Shown here piece after piece: positions 34,673 to 44,212 of a stretch of 64,000 nucleotides of DNA; position 1 is the first letter of the stretch; the number at the start of each line of letters is the position of its first letter. Position numbers and translations under genes: made by a program. The stretch spans positions 62,001 through 126,000 of the forward strand of contig JANQPX010000035.1 in the NCBI GenBank assembly GCA_028285265.1. The letters run 5' to 3'. Source of the DNA: Geminicoccaceae bacterium (lineage in GTDB: Bacteria > Pseudomonadota > Alphaproteobacteria > Geminicoccales > Geminicoccaceae). Under the pieces are notes generated by a model. The model was given only the letters and a program-made list of their open reading frames with translations, ran no database searches and was not told the origin of the DNA.

Positions 34673-36334
34673 TTGCAACCGCAGCCTGCCTATGGATGGA
34701 GCGCGTTACCGCGCTCCATCCATCATCTAAGCCTGGCGCTTGTCGCGTTCGTCGTTCTGTTGGTGGACGCCACACCCGCCCGAGCAAACGAGGATCTGCG
34801 GCCCTTGGTGCAGGCCCTTGCTGATGGAAAATTCGACGATAAGGCGGACGCAATCAAAGCGCTCGCCGCCACCGGCGATCCAGCGGTTGCCCCCATCCTC
34901 GACGCCATGGGGAAGGGCCTCCTCTATCAACGAAAATCCGATGATCTCGTTGTCATCGCCGAAAAAAAGAAACGCGAGCTCACCCTGTTCGATCCGCTGA
35001 CCCGTGACGAACTGGAAACGGTCAAAAGCCGCGCTGCTTCGAAGGTCAAAGTCAATAATCGTCTCCGTCGCCAAATCGCGGGCACGCTCGGTAGCCTCAC
35101 CCTCATGAGCCCGGATCGCAGCGTGCGCATGCGCGCCGCTCGCGCGGTTTTCGATCGCGCGAATATTGAGCAGTTGGAAGGCGTCCGAACGGCGCTGGAA
35201 GCGGAACAAGATCCTGAAATCGCCGGCCTCCTCGCCCAGGCCGAAGCCTCGATGATCCTGAAGTCAGAGGAAGGGCAAGACGCGAAGCTCGCCGCCGTTG
35301 AGGTCTTGAGCCAGCGCGGCGACCGCGAAGCTATGGCGCGGCTGCGCGCCGTTGCCAACGACGGTGATGCCGTGCCGGAGCTTGCCGAGGCCGCCGGACA
35401 GGCCATTGATGCCATCGAGCGGCGCTACGAGATGCTGAGCATGGCGCAGAACGTCTATTATGGTCTGTCGCTTGGCTCCGTCCTATTGCTCGCTGCAATA
35501 GGTCTCGCGATCACCTTCGGCGTCATGGGCGTGATCAACATGGCCCATGGCGAAATGGTGATGCTTGGGGCCTACACCACTTTCGTCGTCCAAGACATCA
35601 TCCGCCAACATGCGCCCGGCCTCTTCGACGCGTCGCTCCTCATCGCTATTCCGCTCGCCTTTTTGATCGCTGGCGGGGTCGGGGTCCTGATTGAACGAGG
35701 AATCATTCGCTATCTCTATGGTCGACCGCTGGAGACCTTGTTGGCGACGTGGGGTGTCAGCCTCATTCTGCAACAGGCTGTGCGCTCAATCTTTGGGCCA
35801 ACCAATCAGCAGGTCGGCAATCCCTCCTGGATGGCGGGCGCGGTCGACATCGCCGGCCTCACCTTCACCTATAACCGACTCTGGATCATTCTGTTCTCAC
35901 TCATCGTGCTGGCCTTGTTGATGGCTGTGATTCGCCTGACGCCATTCGGCCTGCAGATGCGCGCGGTCACGCAGAATCGGCAGATGGCCGGGTCTATGGG
36001 TATCCGCACCACTTGGGTCGACGCCCTCACCTTCGGCCTTGGTTCAGGGGTCGCCGGAATCGCCGGCGTGGCGCTATCGCAGATCGACAATGTGAGTCCG
36101 AACCTCGGACAGGGTTACATCATCGACAGCTTCATGGTCGTGGTGTTCGGCGGGGTCGGCAATCTCTGGGGCACGCTGGTCGGTGCGATGACACTCGGCG
36201 TCGCCAACAAATTCTTGGAGCCTTACGCCGGCGCTGTGCTCGCCAAGATTTTTGTCCTCGTTTTCATCATCCTGTTCATTCAAAAACGGCCACGCGGGCT
36301 CTTTGCGCTCAAAGGCCGAGCGGTGGAGGCTTAA
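34673..36334 (+). CDS. urtB: Urea ABC transporter, permease UrtB
   Basis: A 553-residue branched-chain-type permease. As usual for proteobacterial UrtB, a signal peptide (cleavage near ARA-NE) precedes a ~220-residue extracytoplasmic helical domain with short HEAT-like repeats. The membrane domain (about 255-545) contains GVMGVINMAHGEMVMLGAY, SFMVVVFGGVGNLWGT and ends with LFIQKRPRGLFALKGRAVEA. The start is a TTG only 4 bases after the urtA stop, with GAGAG upstream. Confidence 0.94.
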   Translation: MQPQPAYGWSALPRSIHHLSLALVAFVVLLVDATPARANEDLRPLVQALADGKFDDKADAIKALAATGDPAVAPILDAMGKGLLYQRKSDDLVVIAEKKKRELTLFDPLTRDELETVKSRAASKVKVNNRLRRQIAGTLGSLTLMSPDRSVRMRAARAVFDRANIEQLEGVRTALEAEQDPEIAGLLAQAEASMILKSEEGQDAKLAAVEVLSQRGDREAMARLRAVANDGDAVPELAEAAGQAIDAIERRYEMLSMAQNVYYGLSLGSVLLLAAIGLAITFGVMGVINMAHGEMVMLGAYTTFVVQDIIRQHAPGLFDASLLIAIPLAFLIAGGVGVLIERGIIRYLYGRPLETLLATWGVSLILQQAVRSIFGPTNQQVGNPSWMAGAVDIAGLTFTYNRLWIILFSLIVLALLMAVIRLTPFGLQMRAVTQNRQMAGSMGIRTTWVDALTFGLGSGVAGIAGVALSQIDNVSPNLGQGYIIDSFMVVVFGGVGNLWGTLVGAMTLGVANKFLEPYAGAVLAKIFVLVFIILFIQKRPRGLFALKGRAVEA

Positions 36335-36404
36335 TCGGTGATCCGACCAGCGCACCCCACCCACCTCCACGTCGACGCCGTGACCGCGTTGGCGGAGAGT
36401 TAAG

Positions 36405-37568
36405 ATGTTCATCGCCCAACATCTCGACCGGAGCGCTTGGATCTTTTTGGCAATCCTTGCCGTGGTTGCCGCGGTGGTCCCGGCGATGAATCTCCTGGCA
36501 GCACCCGGATCGACGTTTCACCTGCCGACCTATGCGGTCAGTCTGATCGGCAAATACATGACCTATGCGCTGCTCGCGCTCTCCGTCGATCTGATTTGGG
36601 GATATTGCGGCATTCTCTCGCTCGGCCATGGCGCGTTTTTCGCACTCGGTGGCTACGCGATGGGCATGTATCTCATGCGCCAGATCGGTGATCGCGGTGT
36701 CTACGCCAATCCAGAACTGCCGGATTTCATGGTGTTCTTAAACTGGCAAGAGCTTCCCTGGTACTGGTACGGCTTTGATTGGTTCCCGTTCGCCATCCTC
36801 ATGGTGCTTTTGGTTCCAGGCCTCTTGGCTTTCGTTTTTGGCTGGCTCGCATTCCGCTCGCGCGTCACAGGTGTTTATTTTTCGATCATCACCCAAGCGA
36901 TGACCTACGCTCTACTGCTCGCTTTCTTTCGCAACGATATGGGCTTCGGCGGCAATAACGGCCTCACCGACTTCAAGGATATTTTGGGTTTCAACATCCA
37001 AGCGCCGACGACACGCTCGGCTCTCTTGGCGGCCTCCGCCCTTGCCTTGGCGATCGGTTTTGTCATCTGTCGGGTGGTTACCGGCTCGAAACTTGGCAAG
37101 GTGTTGGTCGCCATTCGCGATGCTGAAAATCGTACCCGTTTCCTCGGTTATCGTGTCGAGCATTATAAGCTGTTTGTCTTCGTGCTCTCGGCGATGATGG
37201 CTGGCGTCGCCGGCGCGCTTTACGTCCCCCAAGTCGGCATCATCAACCCCGGTGAATTCGCACCTGCCAATTCGATCGAGATTGTCATCTGGGTCGCTGT
37301 AGGCGGCCGCGGCACACTAATCGGCGCCGCTCTCGGCGCCGTGCTCGTCAACTACGCCAAAACTTACTTTACCGCGGCCTTACCCGATATCTGGCTGTTC
37401 GCGCTCGGTGGGCTGTTTATCGCCGTCACCCTTTTCTTGCCGAAGGGCATCCTCGGAACCGCACAATCCTGGTGGAATCAGGAGCAAAAACAAGACCTCA
37501 AGACGACCAACCAAAAGGAGATTGATCAGCCGCCAACACTTGATGGCGAAATCGGAGAAAAAGCATGA
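36405..37568 (+). CDS. urtC: Urea ABC transporter, permease UrtC
   Basis: A 387-residue permease, partner of UrtB. Multiple helices include WGYCGILSLGHGAFFALGGYAMGMYL, the long AFRSRVTGVYFSIITQAMTYALLLAFFRN region, and GKVLVAIRDAENRTRFLGY, the EAA-like coupling loop. The UrtC-specific end FLPKGILGTAQSWW is present, with an additional ~25-residue charged tail. Its stop overlaps the urtD start (ATGA). A 70-base gap separates it from urtB. Confidence 0.95.
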   Translation: MFIAQHLDRSAWIFLAILAVVAAVVPAMNLLAAPGSTFHLPTYAVSLIGKYMTYALLALSVDLIWGYCGILSLGHGAFFALGGYAMGMYLMRQIGDRGVYANPELPDFMVFLNWQELPWYWYGFDWFPFAILMVLLVPGLLAFVFGWLAFRSRVTGVYFSIITQAMTYALLLAFFRNDMGFGGNNGLTDFKDILGFNIQAPTTRSALLAASALALAIGFVICRVVTGSKLGKVLVAIRDAENRTRFLGYRVEHYKLFVFVLSAMMAGVAGALYVPQVGIINPGEFAPANSIEIVIWVAVGGRGTLIGAALGAVLVNYAKTYFTAALPDIWLFALGGLFIAVTLFLPKGILGTAQSWWNQEQKQDLKTTNQKEIDQPPTLDGEIGEKA

Positions 37569-38335
37569 TTCAGGTTAACCCGACCCATGCAGAGGTCGCG
37601 GAGAAAAGCCCTATTCTCTATTTGAACGGTGTTTCCGTCAGCTTCGACGGCTTCAAAGCCCTCAACGGCCTCTCATTCTATGTTGAGCCAGGCGAGATGC
37701 GAGCGATCATCGGTCCCAACGGGGCCGGCAAGACCACAATGATGGACGTGATTACCGGGAAAACCCGCCCCGATGAAGGCGATGTGTTCTTCGAGGGGGA
37801 CATTGATCTCACCAAACTCGATGAAGCGGCCATCGCTAATCTCGGGATCGGTCGAAAATTCCAAAAGCCGACGGTGTTCGACAATCACAGCGTTATCGAT
37901 AATCTCATGCTGGCCGTGCCCGCCCGTCGCACCCCCTTCTTGGCATTGCTCGGGGATGACGAAAGCGCCGACAGGCTGAGCGAGGTGCTCGTCACCATTG
38001 GCCTCGAGAATCGCCGCCATCATCTCGCTGGCTCCCTTTCCCATGGCCAAAAGCAGTGGCTCGAAATCGGTATGCTGCTCTGCCAAGACCCGAAGCTTCT
38101 CTTGGTCGACGAACCCGTCGCCGGTATGACCGACGCGGAAACTGAGCAAACCGCCTCTCTCCTTCGCCGCATTGCACAAGATCATTCCGTCGTCGTCGTG
38201 GAGCACGATATGACATTCGTTCGTGACCTCGATGTACGCGTCACTGTGCTCCACGAAGGGTCGGTCTTGTCGGAGGGCTCCCTTGATCAAGTCAGCGCAG
38301 ATGAGCGTGTCATCGATGTCTACCTCGGCCGCTAA
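37565..38335 (+). CDS. urtD: Urea ABC transporter, ATP-binding protein UrtD
   Basis: A 256-residue LivG-type ATPase. Walker A is GPNGAGKTT (about 51-59), the signature is the UrtD-typical LSHGQKQWLEIGMLL in place of LSGGQ, Walker B is LLLVDEPVAGMT and the switch His is in VVEHDM. It forms the UrtBC-energising heterodimer with UrtE. Translationally coupled to urtC. It is followed by an almost 500-base gap before urtE, unusual within an urt operon. Confidence 0.95.
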   Translation: MIQVNPTHAEVAEKSPILYLNGVSVSFDGFKALNGLSFYVEPGEMRAIIGPNGAGKTTMMDVITGKTRPDEGDVFFEGDIDLTKLDEAAIANLGIGRKFQKPTVFDNHSVIDNLMLAVPARRTPFLALLGDDESADRLSEVLVTIGLENRRHHLAGSLSHGQKQWLEIGMLLCQDPKLLLVDEPVAGMTDAETEQTASLLRRIAQDHSVVVVEHDMTFVRDLDVRVTVLHEGSVLSEGSLDQVSADERVIDVYLGR

Positions 38336-38416
38336 ACTTGAGACCCGTTGTTGAACTCGCCTGGCGAGGCAGCCGATCGCCGACATGTCCAGGTTCCAAG
38401 CTTGCCAACACAATGA

Positions 38417-38827
38417 ATGACAAAACCGGAAACGCCTCAAATGACCCCAGATATCGCCCGAAATGTCGAATGGCCGTCAGCGCAAAACAGACACAAGATG
38501 TCGCTAGGCACCGGCCCACCTCAGCAGCTCTCATTCCCGACAGCGCTGGCCGGCACGTGGCCGGCCCCGATCGTCGATGAAGGCAAGACCAGAGCGTTGC
38601 ACCGGGTCCAGGCGCTTCATGACGCCCGTGTTCTGTTCCTGCCGTTCTGCCAACGGGCATGGCGGTCGATCACGACACGATCAAACCTCCTCGTCCTCGC
38701 ACGACAAGGCGCCCGTGCTTTGATGCGGATAATCGGCAATAGGCCACCTCGATCGCATGACGTTATGGGTCGATGGGCGATAGGGCCATCTGGCTTCAGG
38801 GCCACAATGCAGCGATCGAGACCGTAA
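38417..38827 (+). CDS. Possible small gene between urtD and urtE
   Basis: The 38336-38831 gap between urtD and urtE holds one same-strand frame of 136 codons that ends 4 bases before the urtE start. It is basic and Pro/Arg-rich with no recognised domain or signal peptide; its middle part (about residues 43-100) has coding-like third positions, its ends do not. Minus-strand frames overlap it. Either it is a real operon gene, a decayed insert, or a non-coding leader for urtE. I give it low confidence. Confidence 0.28.
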   Translation: MTKPETPQMTPDIARNVEWPSAQNRHKMSLGTGPPQQLSFPTALAGTWPAPIVDEGKTRALHRVQALHDARVLFLPFCQRAWRSITTRSNLLVLARQGARALMRIIGNRPPRSHDVMGRWAIGPSGFRATMQRSRP

Positions 38828-38831
38828 GCTC

Positions 38832-39527
38832 ATGCTCAGCGTCCGCAATGTCGACCTGCACTACGGGGCCGCTCAGGCTCTGAGGAAAGTGTCGATACAG
38901 GCCGATATTGGTGAGGTCACATGCCTCCTTGGACGAAATGGGGTGGGCAAGACCAGCCTTCTGAGGGCGATCGTCGGACACCAACCGGTCACAGCGGGTC
39001 ATGTTGAATTCGACGGTCAACCGCTGGGCAGACTGCCGACCTTTGAGCGCGCGCGCCGTGGCATCGCCTATGTCCCTCAGGGGCGTGAAATCTTCCCGCT
39101 TTTGACGGTCAAAGAAAATCTCGAAACAGGCTTTGCACCGCTCCCGCGGAGGCAGCGCTCCATCGACGAGCAGATCTTCGAGCTCTTTCCAATTCTCAAA
39201 GCGATGCTGTCTCGCCGCGGTGGTGATCTTTCAGGAGGTCAGCAACAACAGCTCGCCATTGCTCGCGCCCTGATCACCAAACCAAAGCTTCTCGTACTGG
39301 ACGAGCCTACCGAAGGCATCCAACCGTCGATCATCAAAGACATAGGCCGCGTTATCAGCCTGTTGCGCGATCGTGGCGACATGGCCATTCTCCTGGTCGA
39401 GCAGTATTATGAGTTCGCCCGTGATCTCGCCAACCGATTTGCCGTTATGGACCGCGGCGAAATCGTACTCGCCGGAACAAGCGACCAAATGATCGAAGAT
39501 GATGTGCGCCGCTATCTCGTCGTCTAG
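38832..39527 (+). CDS. urtE: Urea ABC transporter, ATP-binding protein UrtE
   Basis: A 231-residue LivF-type ATPase: opening LHYGAAQALRKVS, Walker A GRNGVGKTSL (about 35-44), PQGREIFPLLTVKENL, signature LSGGQQQQLAIARAL, Walker B LLVLDEPTEGIQPS and VEQYYEFA in the switch region. These features are typical of UrtE. Ends 22 bases before the ureD start, linking urea uptake with its hydrolysis in one transcript. Confidence 0.95.
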   Translation: MLSVRNVDLHYGAAQALRKVSIQADIGEVTCLLGRNGVGKTSLLRAIVGHQPVTAGHVEFDGQPLGRLPTFERARRGIAYVPQGREIFPLLTVKENLETGFAPLPRRQRSIDEQIFELFPILKAMLSRRGGDLSGGQQQQLAIARALITKPKLLVLDEPTEGIQPSIIKDIGRVISLLRDRGDMAILLVEQYYEFARDLANRFAVMDRGEIVLAGTSDQMIEDDVRRYLVV

Positions 39528-39549
39528 TGCCGCGCAAGAATCAACGGTG

Positions 39550-40395
39550 ATGCCGAACGCGACGACCGACAGGCTACCGCGCGCAGAAGGGTGTGTGGAT
39601 GTGCGGTTTATGCGGCGGAACGAACTGACGGTCCTCGACTATTTGTACCAACGCGGTAGCGCCAAAGCACGCTTTCCCAAGATATTCGACGGTGGTCCGC
39701 CAGAAGCTGTATTGATCAATCTTGCGGGGGGCATCACCGGCGCCGACCGCTTCCAGCAGATGGCCAACTTCGCCAAGGGAACGCATGCGGTCATCACCAC
39801 CCAAGCCGCCGAAAAAATCTATCGGGCGAGCCGCGGCTCAGCCCCGGCAACTATCAAGAACAATTTGACCGTCGGTTCCGATGCACTCGCCGAATGGCTA
39901 CCGCAAGAAACCATTTTTTTTGATGGCGGCCGATTGGCCAGACGATTTGAGGCCGAGCTCGACCCCACGGCCCGACTGTTGGCAAGCGAAACCATGATTT
40001 TCGGACGAACAGCCATGGGCGAGACGGTCCGCGATGGCTTTCTTCATGACGAATGGCGCATCACCATCGATGATCGCTTGGTGTTTGCAGATGCCTTGCG
40101 GCTTGACGGTCCTATTCAAGATCGCCTGGATCGCCCTGCTCTTGCAGACGGTGGCCGAGCGCTTGCGACTGTGCTTTATGTCGGTCCCGATAGCGATGGC
40201 TTGATCGCAACGGTTCAAGACGCCGTTGCCCCCTTTCGCACGGCAGGTCAACGCGCTGCGGTAAGCCAAGTGGGCAAGCTGATCGTGACGCGACTCATCG
40301 CTTCAGATGGATCATCACTACGCGTGATGCTCGACACCTATTTGTCAACGATCCGGCGTGCTGCCGGTGGTCCCCCAAAACTTTGGCGTTGTTGA
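39550..40395 (+). CDS. ureD: Urease accessory protein UreD
   Basis: A 281-residue urease assembly protein. Family regions include GSAKARFPKIFDG, EAVLINLAGGITGADRF, ITTQAAEKIYRA, SEWLPQETIFFDG-like LAEWLPQETIFFDGGR, and SETMIFGRTAMGE. UreD binds the apo-urease and forms, with UreF and UreG, the nickel-delivery complex and its tunnel. ATG 39550 is preferred to an upstream ATG inside urtE. Its position first in the ure block (ureD-ureABC-ureEFG) is the common alphaproteobacterial order. Confidence 0.94.
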   Translation: MPNATTDRLPRAEGCVDVRFMRRNELTVLDYLYQRGSAKARFPKIFDGGPPEAVLINLAGGITGADRFQQMANFAKGTHAVITTQAAEKIYRASRGSAPATIKNNLTVGSDALAEWLPQETIFFDGGRLARRFEAELDPTARLLASETMIFGRTAMGETVRDGFLHDEWRITIDDRLVFADALRLDGPIQDRLDRPALADGGRALATVLYVGPDSDGLIATVQDAVAPFRTAGQRAAVSQVGKLIVTRLIASDGSSLRVMLDTYLSTIRRAAGGPPKLWRC

Positions 40396-40405
40396 GGAAC
40401 GAGGC

Positions 40406-40708
40406 GTGCAACTGACACCGCGTGAAAAAGACAAACTTCTGATCGCCACCGCTGCCATGGTGGCACGTCGACGCTTGGAGCGCGGCGTTAAGTTGAACCA
40501 CCCAGAAGCCATCGCCCTGATTACCGATTTCGTTGTCGAAGGCGCGCGTGATGGGCGATCGGTCGCTGACCTGATGGCTGAGGGCGCTCACGTGATTAAG
40601 CGTGATCAGGTGATGGAAGGCGTGGCTGACATGATCCACGACGTCCAGGTCGAGGCGACCTTCCCCGACGGCACCAAGCTCGTCACTGTTCACGAACCCA
40701 TCCGCTAG
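40406..40708 (+). CDS. ureA: Urease gamma subunit
   Basis: A 100-residue structural subunit. Opening QLTPREKDKLLIATAAM, middle LNHPEAIALI and VEGARDGRSVADLM, and end FPDGTKLVTVHEPIR are all diagnostic. The start is GTG at 40406 with GAGG close upstream, giving the exact family length. Confidence 0.97.
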   Translation: MQLTPREKDKLLIATAAMVARRRLERGVKLNHPEAIALITDFVVEGARDGRSVADLMAEGAHVIKRDQVMEGVADMIHDVQVEATFPDGTKLVTVHEPIR

Positions 40709-40719
40709 GGCGTTTCTCC

Positions 40720-41028
40720 ATGATTCCAGGCGAAGTCATCACCAAGTCCGGCGAAATCGAGCTCAATCAAGGCGTGGATACCGTGACTCTCACCGTTGCG
40801 AATTCCGGCGATCGGCCCGTTCAGGTCGGGAGTCATTATCATTTCTTCGAGACCAACGCGGCACTCGATTTCGATCGTGAACAAGCGCGTGGCCGTCGCC
40901 TCGATATCCCTGCTGGGACAGCCGTCCGCTTTGAGCCCGGCCAAAGTCGTGATGTGACCCTCGTGCCGATCGCCGGTAAGCGTGAGGTCTATGGCTTCAA
41001 TCAACAGGTCATGGGAGCCTTGGATTGA
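40720..41028 (+). CDS. ureB: Urease beta subunit
   Basis: A 102-residue structural subunit with MIPGEVITKSGEIELNQG, RPVQVGSHYHFFETNAALDFDR, and FEPGQSRDVTLVPIAG. Full length and separate from UreA, as in alphaproteobacteria (fused in some other groups). A 210-base gap follows before ureC; a 69-codon frame within it lacks support as a gene. Confidence 0.97.
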   Translation: MIPGEVITKSGEIELNQGVDTVTLTVANSGDRPVQVGSHYHFFETNAALDFDREQARGRRLDIPAGTAVRFEPGQSRDVTLVPIAGKREVYGFNQQVMGALD

Positions 41029-41238
41029 ACCTCGCTGCCATCGAAGCCCCCAAGGTCTTTCGTCCCGTTGTTGATCGCACAAGGCCTTACCCAAGAGGCC
41101 GTTTGCCGGGATTTCACGGACCCATGACCGTCCTGAGTGTCAAGAGGTCACCCAACATATCAGCGGCGTCTTTCGATCGGGATTATCCCTCGGTCTCAGG
41201 CCCCCTGAACGCTGGCCGTACCGAGGAGTTCTAAACCG

Positions 41239-42951
41239 ATGCCTGCCAAGATTTCACGCGCGGCTTATGCCGACATGTATGGCCCGACCACCGGTGATCA
41301 GGTCCGTCTCGCCGACACAGAACTCTTCATTGAGGTGGAAGACGACAAAACAATCTATGGCGAAGAGGTGAAGTTCGGCGGCGGCAAGGTGATCAGAGAT
41401 GGCATGGGCCAGGCCCAGGTCACCCGTGCTGAAGGCGCCGTTGACACCGTGATCACCAATGCGTTGATCATTGATCATTGGGGAATCATCAAGGCCGATG
41501 TCGGGCTGAAAGACGGCCGCATTGCGGGTATCGGCAAAGCCGGCAATCCTGATACGCAGCCAGGCGTCGATATTGTTGTTGGACCCAGTACGGAAGCGAT
41601 TGCTGGCGAAGGTAAGATCCTGACCGCCGGCGCCTTCGACGCCCATATTCACTTTATCTGCCCCCAACAGATTGAAGAGGCCTTGATGTCTGGCGTCACT
41701 ACGATGCTGGGCGGCGGCACCGGGCCGGCAACGGGGACCAATGCAACAACCTGTACACCTGGAGCCTTCCACATCGGACGCATGCTGCAAGCAGCCGAAT
41801 CGTTCCCGATGAACTTGGCATTGTCAGGCAAAGGGAATGCCTCCAGGCCCGAAGGCCTGGTGGAACAAGTCAAAGCCGGCGCCTGCGCGTTGAAGCTTCA
41901 CGAGGATTGGGGCACGACACCGGCTGCCATTGATTGTTGCCTCGCGGTTGCTGACGATCATGACGTTCAAGTGATGATCCATACGGATACGCTGAACGAA
42001 AGTGGCTTTGTCGAGAACACGATTAGCGCCCTCAAGGGACGCACAATCCATGCATTTCATACAGAGGGGGCCGGCGGCGGCCACGCACCGGACATCATCA
42101 AGGTCTGTGGCCTGTCGAACGTGATCCCATCATCCACCAACCCGACACGTCCGTTCACCGTGAACACCGTCGACGAGCATCTCGACATGCTGATGGTCTG
42201 CCATCATCTCGACAGCAATATCCCGGAGGATGTGGCATTCGCCGAGAGCCGCATTCGACGCGAGACCATAGCTGCTGAGGATATTCTGCACGATATCGGT
42301 GCTTTTTCGATCATCGCGTCCGATAGCCAAGCTATGGGGCGCGTTGGCGAAGTCCTGATCCGCACATGGCAAACGGCCGATAAGATGAAACGCCAACGGG
42401 GCGCTTTGGCGGAGGAAACAGGCGACAACGACAATGCTCGTGTCAAACGCTACATCGCCAAATACACCATCAACCCGGCCATCGCTCACGGTATGAGCGG
42501 CGCGATCGGGTCGATCGAAACCGGAAAGCTGGCCGATCTTTGTCTTTGGTCACCCGCCTTCTTTGGTGTGAAGCCTGATTTGGTGATCAAATGCGGCACG
42601 ATCGCTGCTGCCCCTATGGGCGATCCTAATGCGTCGATCCCGACACCACAGCCGGTCCACTATCGTCCCATGTTTGGCGCCTTCGGCAAGGCGATGATCA
42701 AAAGTGCCGTCACCTTCGTTAGCCGAGCGTCCATCGATGAGAATATCGGAAACCATCTCGGTCTCGAACGCGAGTTGATTGCGGTCGACAACACACGAGG
42801 CGGCATCAGCAAGGCATCGATGGTGCACAACGATGCCACCCCCTCGATCGAGGTTGATCCCGAGACCTATGAAGTCCGTGCCGATGGAGAGCTGCTGAGC
42901 TGCCAGCCGGCTGATGTCCTGCCCATGGCACAGCGTTACTTTCTATTTTGA
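41239..42951 (+). CDS. ureC: Urease alpha (catalytic) subunit
   Basis: A 570-residue nickel hydrolase that converts urea to ammonia and carbamate. The binuclear nickel site is intact: His136 and His138 (DAHIHF), the carbamylated Lys219 (ALKLHEDWG), later His residues in HFHTEGAGGGHAPD-type motifs (IHAFHTEGAGG) and Asp in IIASDSQAMGR. The mobile-flap Cys/His is in MVCHHLD. The gene starts with RISRAAYADMYGPTTGD-like residues (KISRAAYADMYGPT) and ends QRYFLF as usual. The stop overlaps the ureE start codon. Confidence 0.98.
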   Translation: MPAKISRAAYADMYGPTTGDQVRLADTELFIEVEDDKTIYGEEVKFGGGKVIRDGMGQAQVTRAEGAVDTVITNALIIDHWGIIKADVGLKDGRIAGIGKAGNPDTQPGVDIVVGPSTEAIAGEGKILTAGAFDAHIHFICPQQIEEALMSGVTTMLGGGTGPATGTNATTCTPGAFHIGRMLQAAESFPMNLALSGKGNASRPEGLVEQVKAGACALKLHEDWGTTPAAIDCCLAVADDHDVQVMIHTDTLNESGFVENTISALKGRTIHAFHTEGAGGGHAPDIIKVCGLSNVIPSSTNPTRPFTVNTVDEHLDMLMVCHHLDSNIPEDVAFAESRIRRETIAAEDILHDIGAFSIIASDSQAMGRVGEVLIRTWQTADKMKRQRGALAEETGDNDNARVKRYIAKYTINPAIAHGMSGAIGSIETGKLADLCLWSPAFFGVKPDLVIKCGTIAAAPMGDPNASIPTPQPVHYRPMFGAFGKAMIKSAVTFVSRASIDENIGNHLGLERELIAVDNTRGGISKASMVHNDATPSIEVDPETYEVRADGELLSCQPADVLPMAQRYFLF

Positions 42952-43406
42952 TGGAACGAAGCTTAGAAACAGTTGTGTGTGGCAGCTTTGAGCCCGACTC
43001 GGTGATCGACCGTGTCACACTTGACCTTGATGCCAGACGGAAGCGCCGGCAAACGCTGACCGGCGCAGAAGGCACCCGCTTCTTGGTTGATCTACCTTCG
43101 GTCCCTACGCTGCGGAACGGCGACGGCTTTCGGTTAGAGTCCGGCGACGTCATTGAGGTCCATGCTGCAAACGAGCCCTTAATGGAAGTGACCATCGCGG
43201 ATCCGGCGGCCCTGCCCCGCGTTGCTTGGCATCTCGGCAATCGCCATCTGCCCGTCCAGTTCATTGACGGCAAGATCCTGCTTCGTGCCGACCACGTGAT
43301 CGAGGCGATGCTGAACAAACTCGGTGCTCAGGTTCGCCTGATCGAGGCTCCGTTTGATCCGGAAGGCGGCGCCTATGGCATCGGTCACACGCACAGCCAT
43401 GACTAG
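42951..43406 (+). CDS. ureE: Urease accessory nickel chaperone UreE
   Basis: A 152-residue metallochaperone: N-terminal peptide-binding domain (about 1-70, with DARRKRRQTLTGAEGTRFLVDL) and C-terminal metal domain (about 75-152, with AWHLGNRHLPVQ and ADHVIEAMLNKLG). The C-terminus GIGHTHSHD is a short His-rich nickel-binding tail, much shorter than in Klebsiella UreE. Overlaps ureC by one base. Confidence 0.95.
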   Translation: MERSLETVVCGSFEPDSVIDRVTLDLDARRKRRQTLTGAEGTRFLVDLPSVPTLRNGDGFRLESGDVIEVHAANEPLMEVTIADPAALPRVAWHLGNRHLPVQFIDGKILLRADHVIEAMLNKLGAQVRLIEAPFDPEGGAYGIGHTHSHD

Positions 43407-43486
43407 GCGCTTTAGGAGGCCTCCGCTACGACCTATCCTGGCAGGGATCGGCATTCCTTGGCCACAGTCGACGAACACTCCTCATC

Positions 43487-44212
43487 ATGTGGCGTACCAT
43501 GCCGGCTGCCCGTAACAACGGCGACGAAAGCCGCGGGCTTTATCGCCTCCTAGCGTGGCTGTCACCAAACTATCCGATCGGTGCGTTCAGCTACAGCCAC
43601 GGTCTGGAGACAGCGATCGAGCAAGGTTTAGTCGCAAACGCTGCTAATCTTACGGATTGGATCGCCGACATCATCGAAGAAGGGGCAGGCCGAAACGATG
43701 GTCTCCTTCTGAGCGCCGCCTATCAGGCCAGTCGGAGCGGTGATGATGTCGCCTTGGATCAGATCGCCGATCTCGGGACGGCCTTCCAGCCGACAGCCGA
43801 GCTGCTGCTAGAGACGACAACCCAAGGCCGCGCCTTTCTTGACACCACCCGTGCAGCCTGGCCCGCAGCCAGCCTGGATCGACTAAGCCAGATTCGACAA
43901 GGGCGCCCCACCGTGCTGCCCGTGGTGGTTGGTGCGGCCGCCGCTGGACATGTTATTCCGCTCGAAGCGACACTTCATGGCTATGTGCAGGCCTTCGCTG
44001 CCAATCTGATTTCCGCGGGCGTGCGCCTCGTGCCGCTCGGTCAGACCGACGGCCAGCGTGCCATTGCAGCGCTCGAACCCGTTCTCGCGAAAACCGCCGA
44101 TCAGGTTTTAGCCCTCCGCCGCCCCCTCGATCATCTCGCCTCGAATACTGTCATGAATGATTGGTGTTCGATGCGCCACGAAACTCAATACACTCGGTTA
44201 TTCCGCTCATGA
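43487..44212 (+). CDS. ureF: Urease accessory protein UreF
   Basis: A 241-residue assembly factor: LLAWLSPNYPIGAFSYSHGLE opening, LDTTRAAWP, the VVVGAAAAGHVIPLEATLHGY helix, and the end ASNTVMNDWCSMRHETQYTRLFRS, which contacts UreG. ATG 43487 and ATG 43499 are both possible and neither has a strong ribosome site. The stop overlaps the ureG start (ATGA). Confidence 0.93.
   Translation: MWRTMPAARNNGDESRGLYRLLAWLSPNYPIGAFSYSHGLETAIEQGLVANAANLTDWIADIIEEGAGRNDGLLLSAAYQASRSGDDVALDQIADLGTAFQPTAELLLETTTQGRAFLDTTRAAWPAASLDRLSQIRQGRPTVLPVVVGAAAAGHVIPLEATLHGYVQAFAANLISAGVRLVPLGQTDGQRAIAALEPVLAKTADQVLALRRPLDHLASNTVMNDWCSMRHETQYTRLFRS

Noticed and set aside
41025..41234. 69-codon frame between ureB and ureC, overlapping the ureB stop
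   Set aside because: TTG start and no recognisable domain or composition; it is probably only an open stretch in the 210-base gap.
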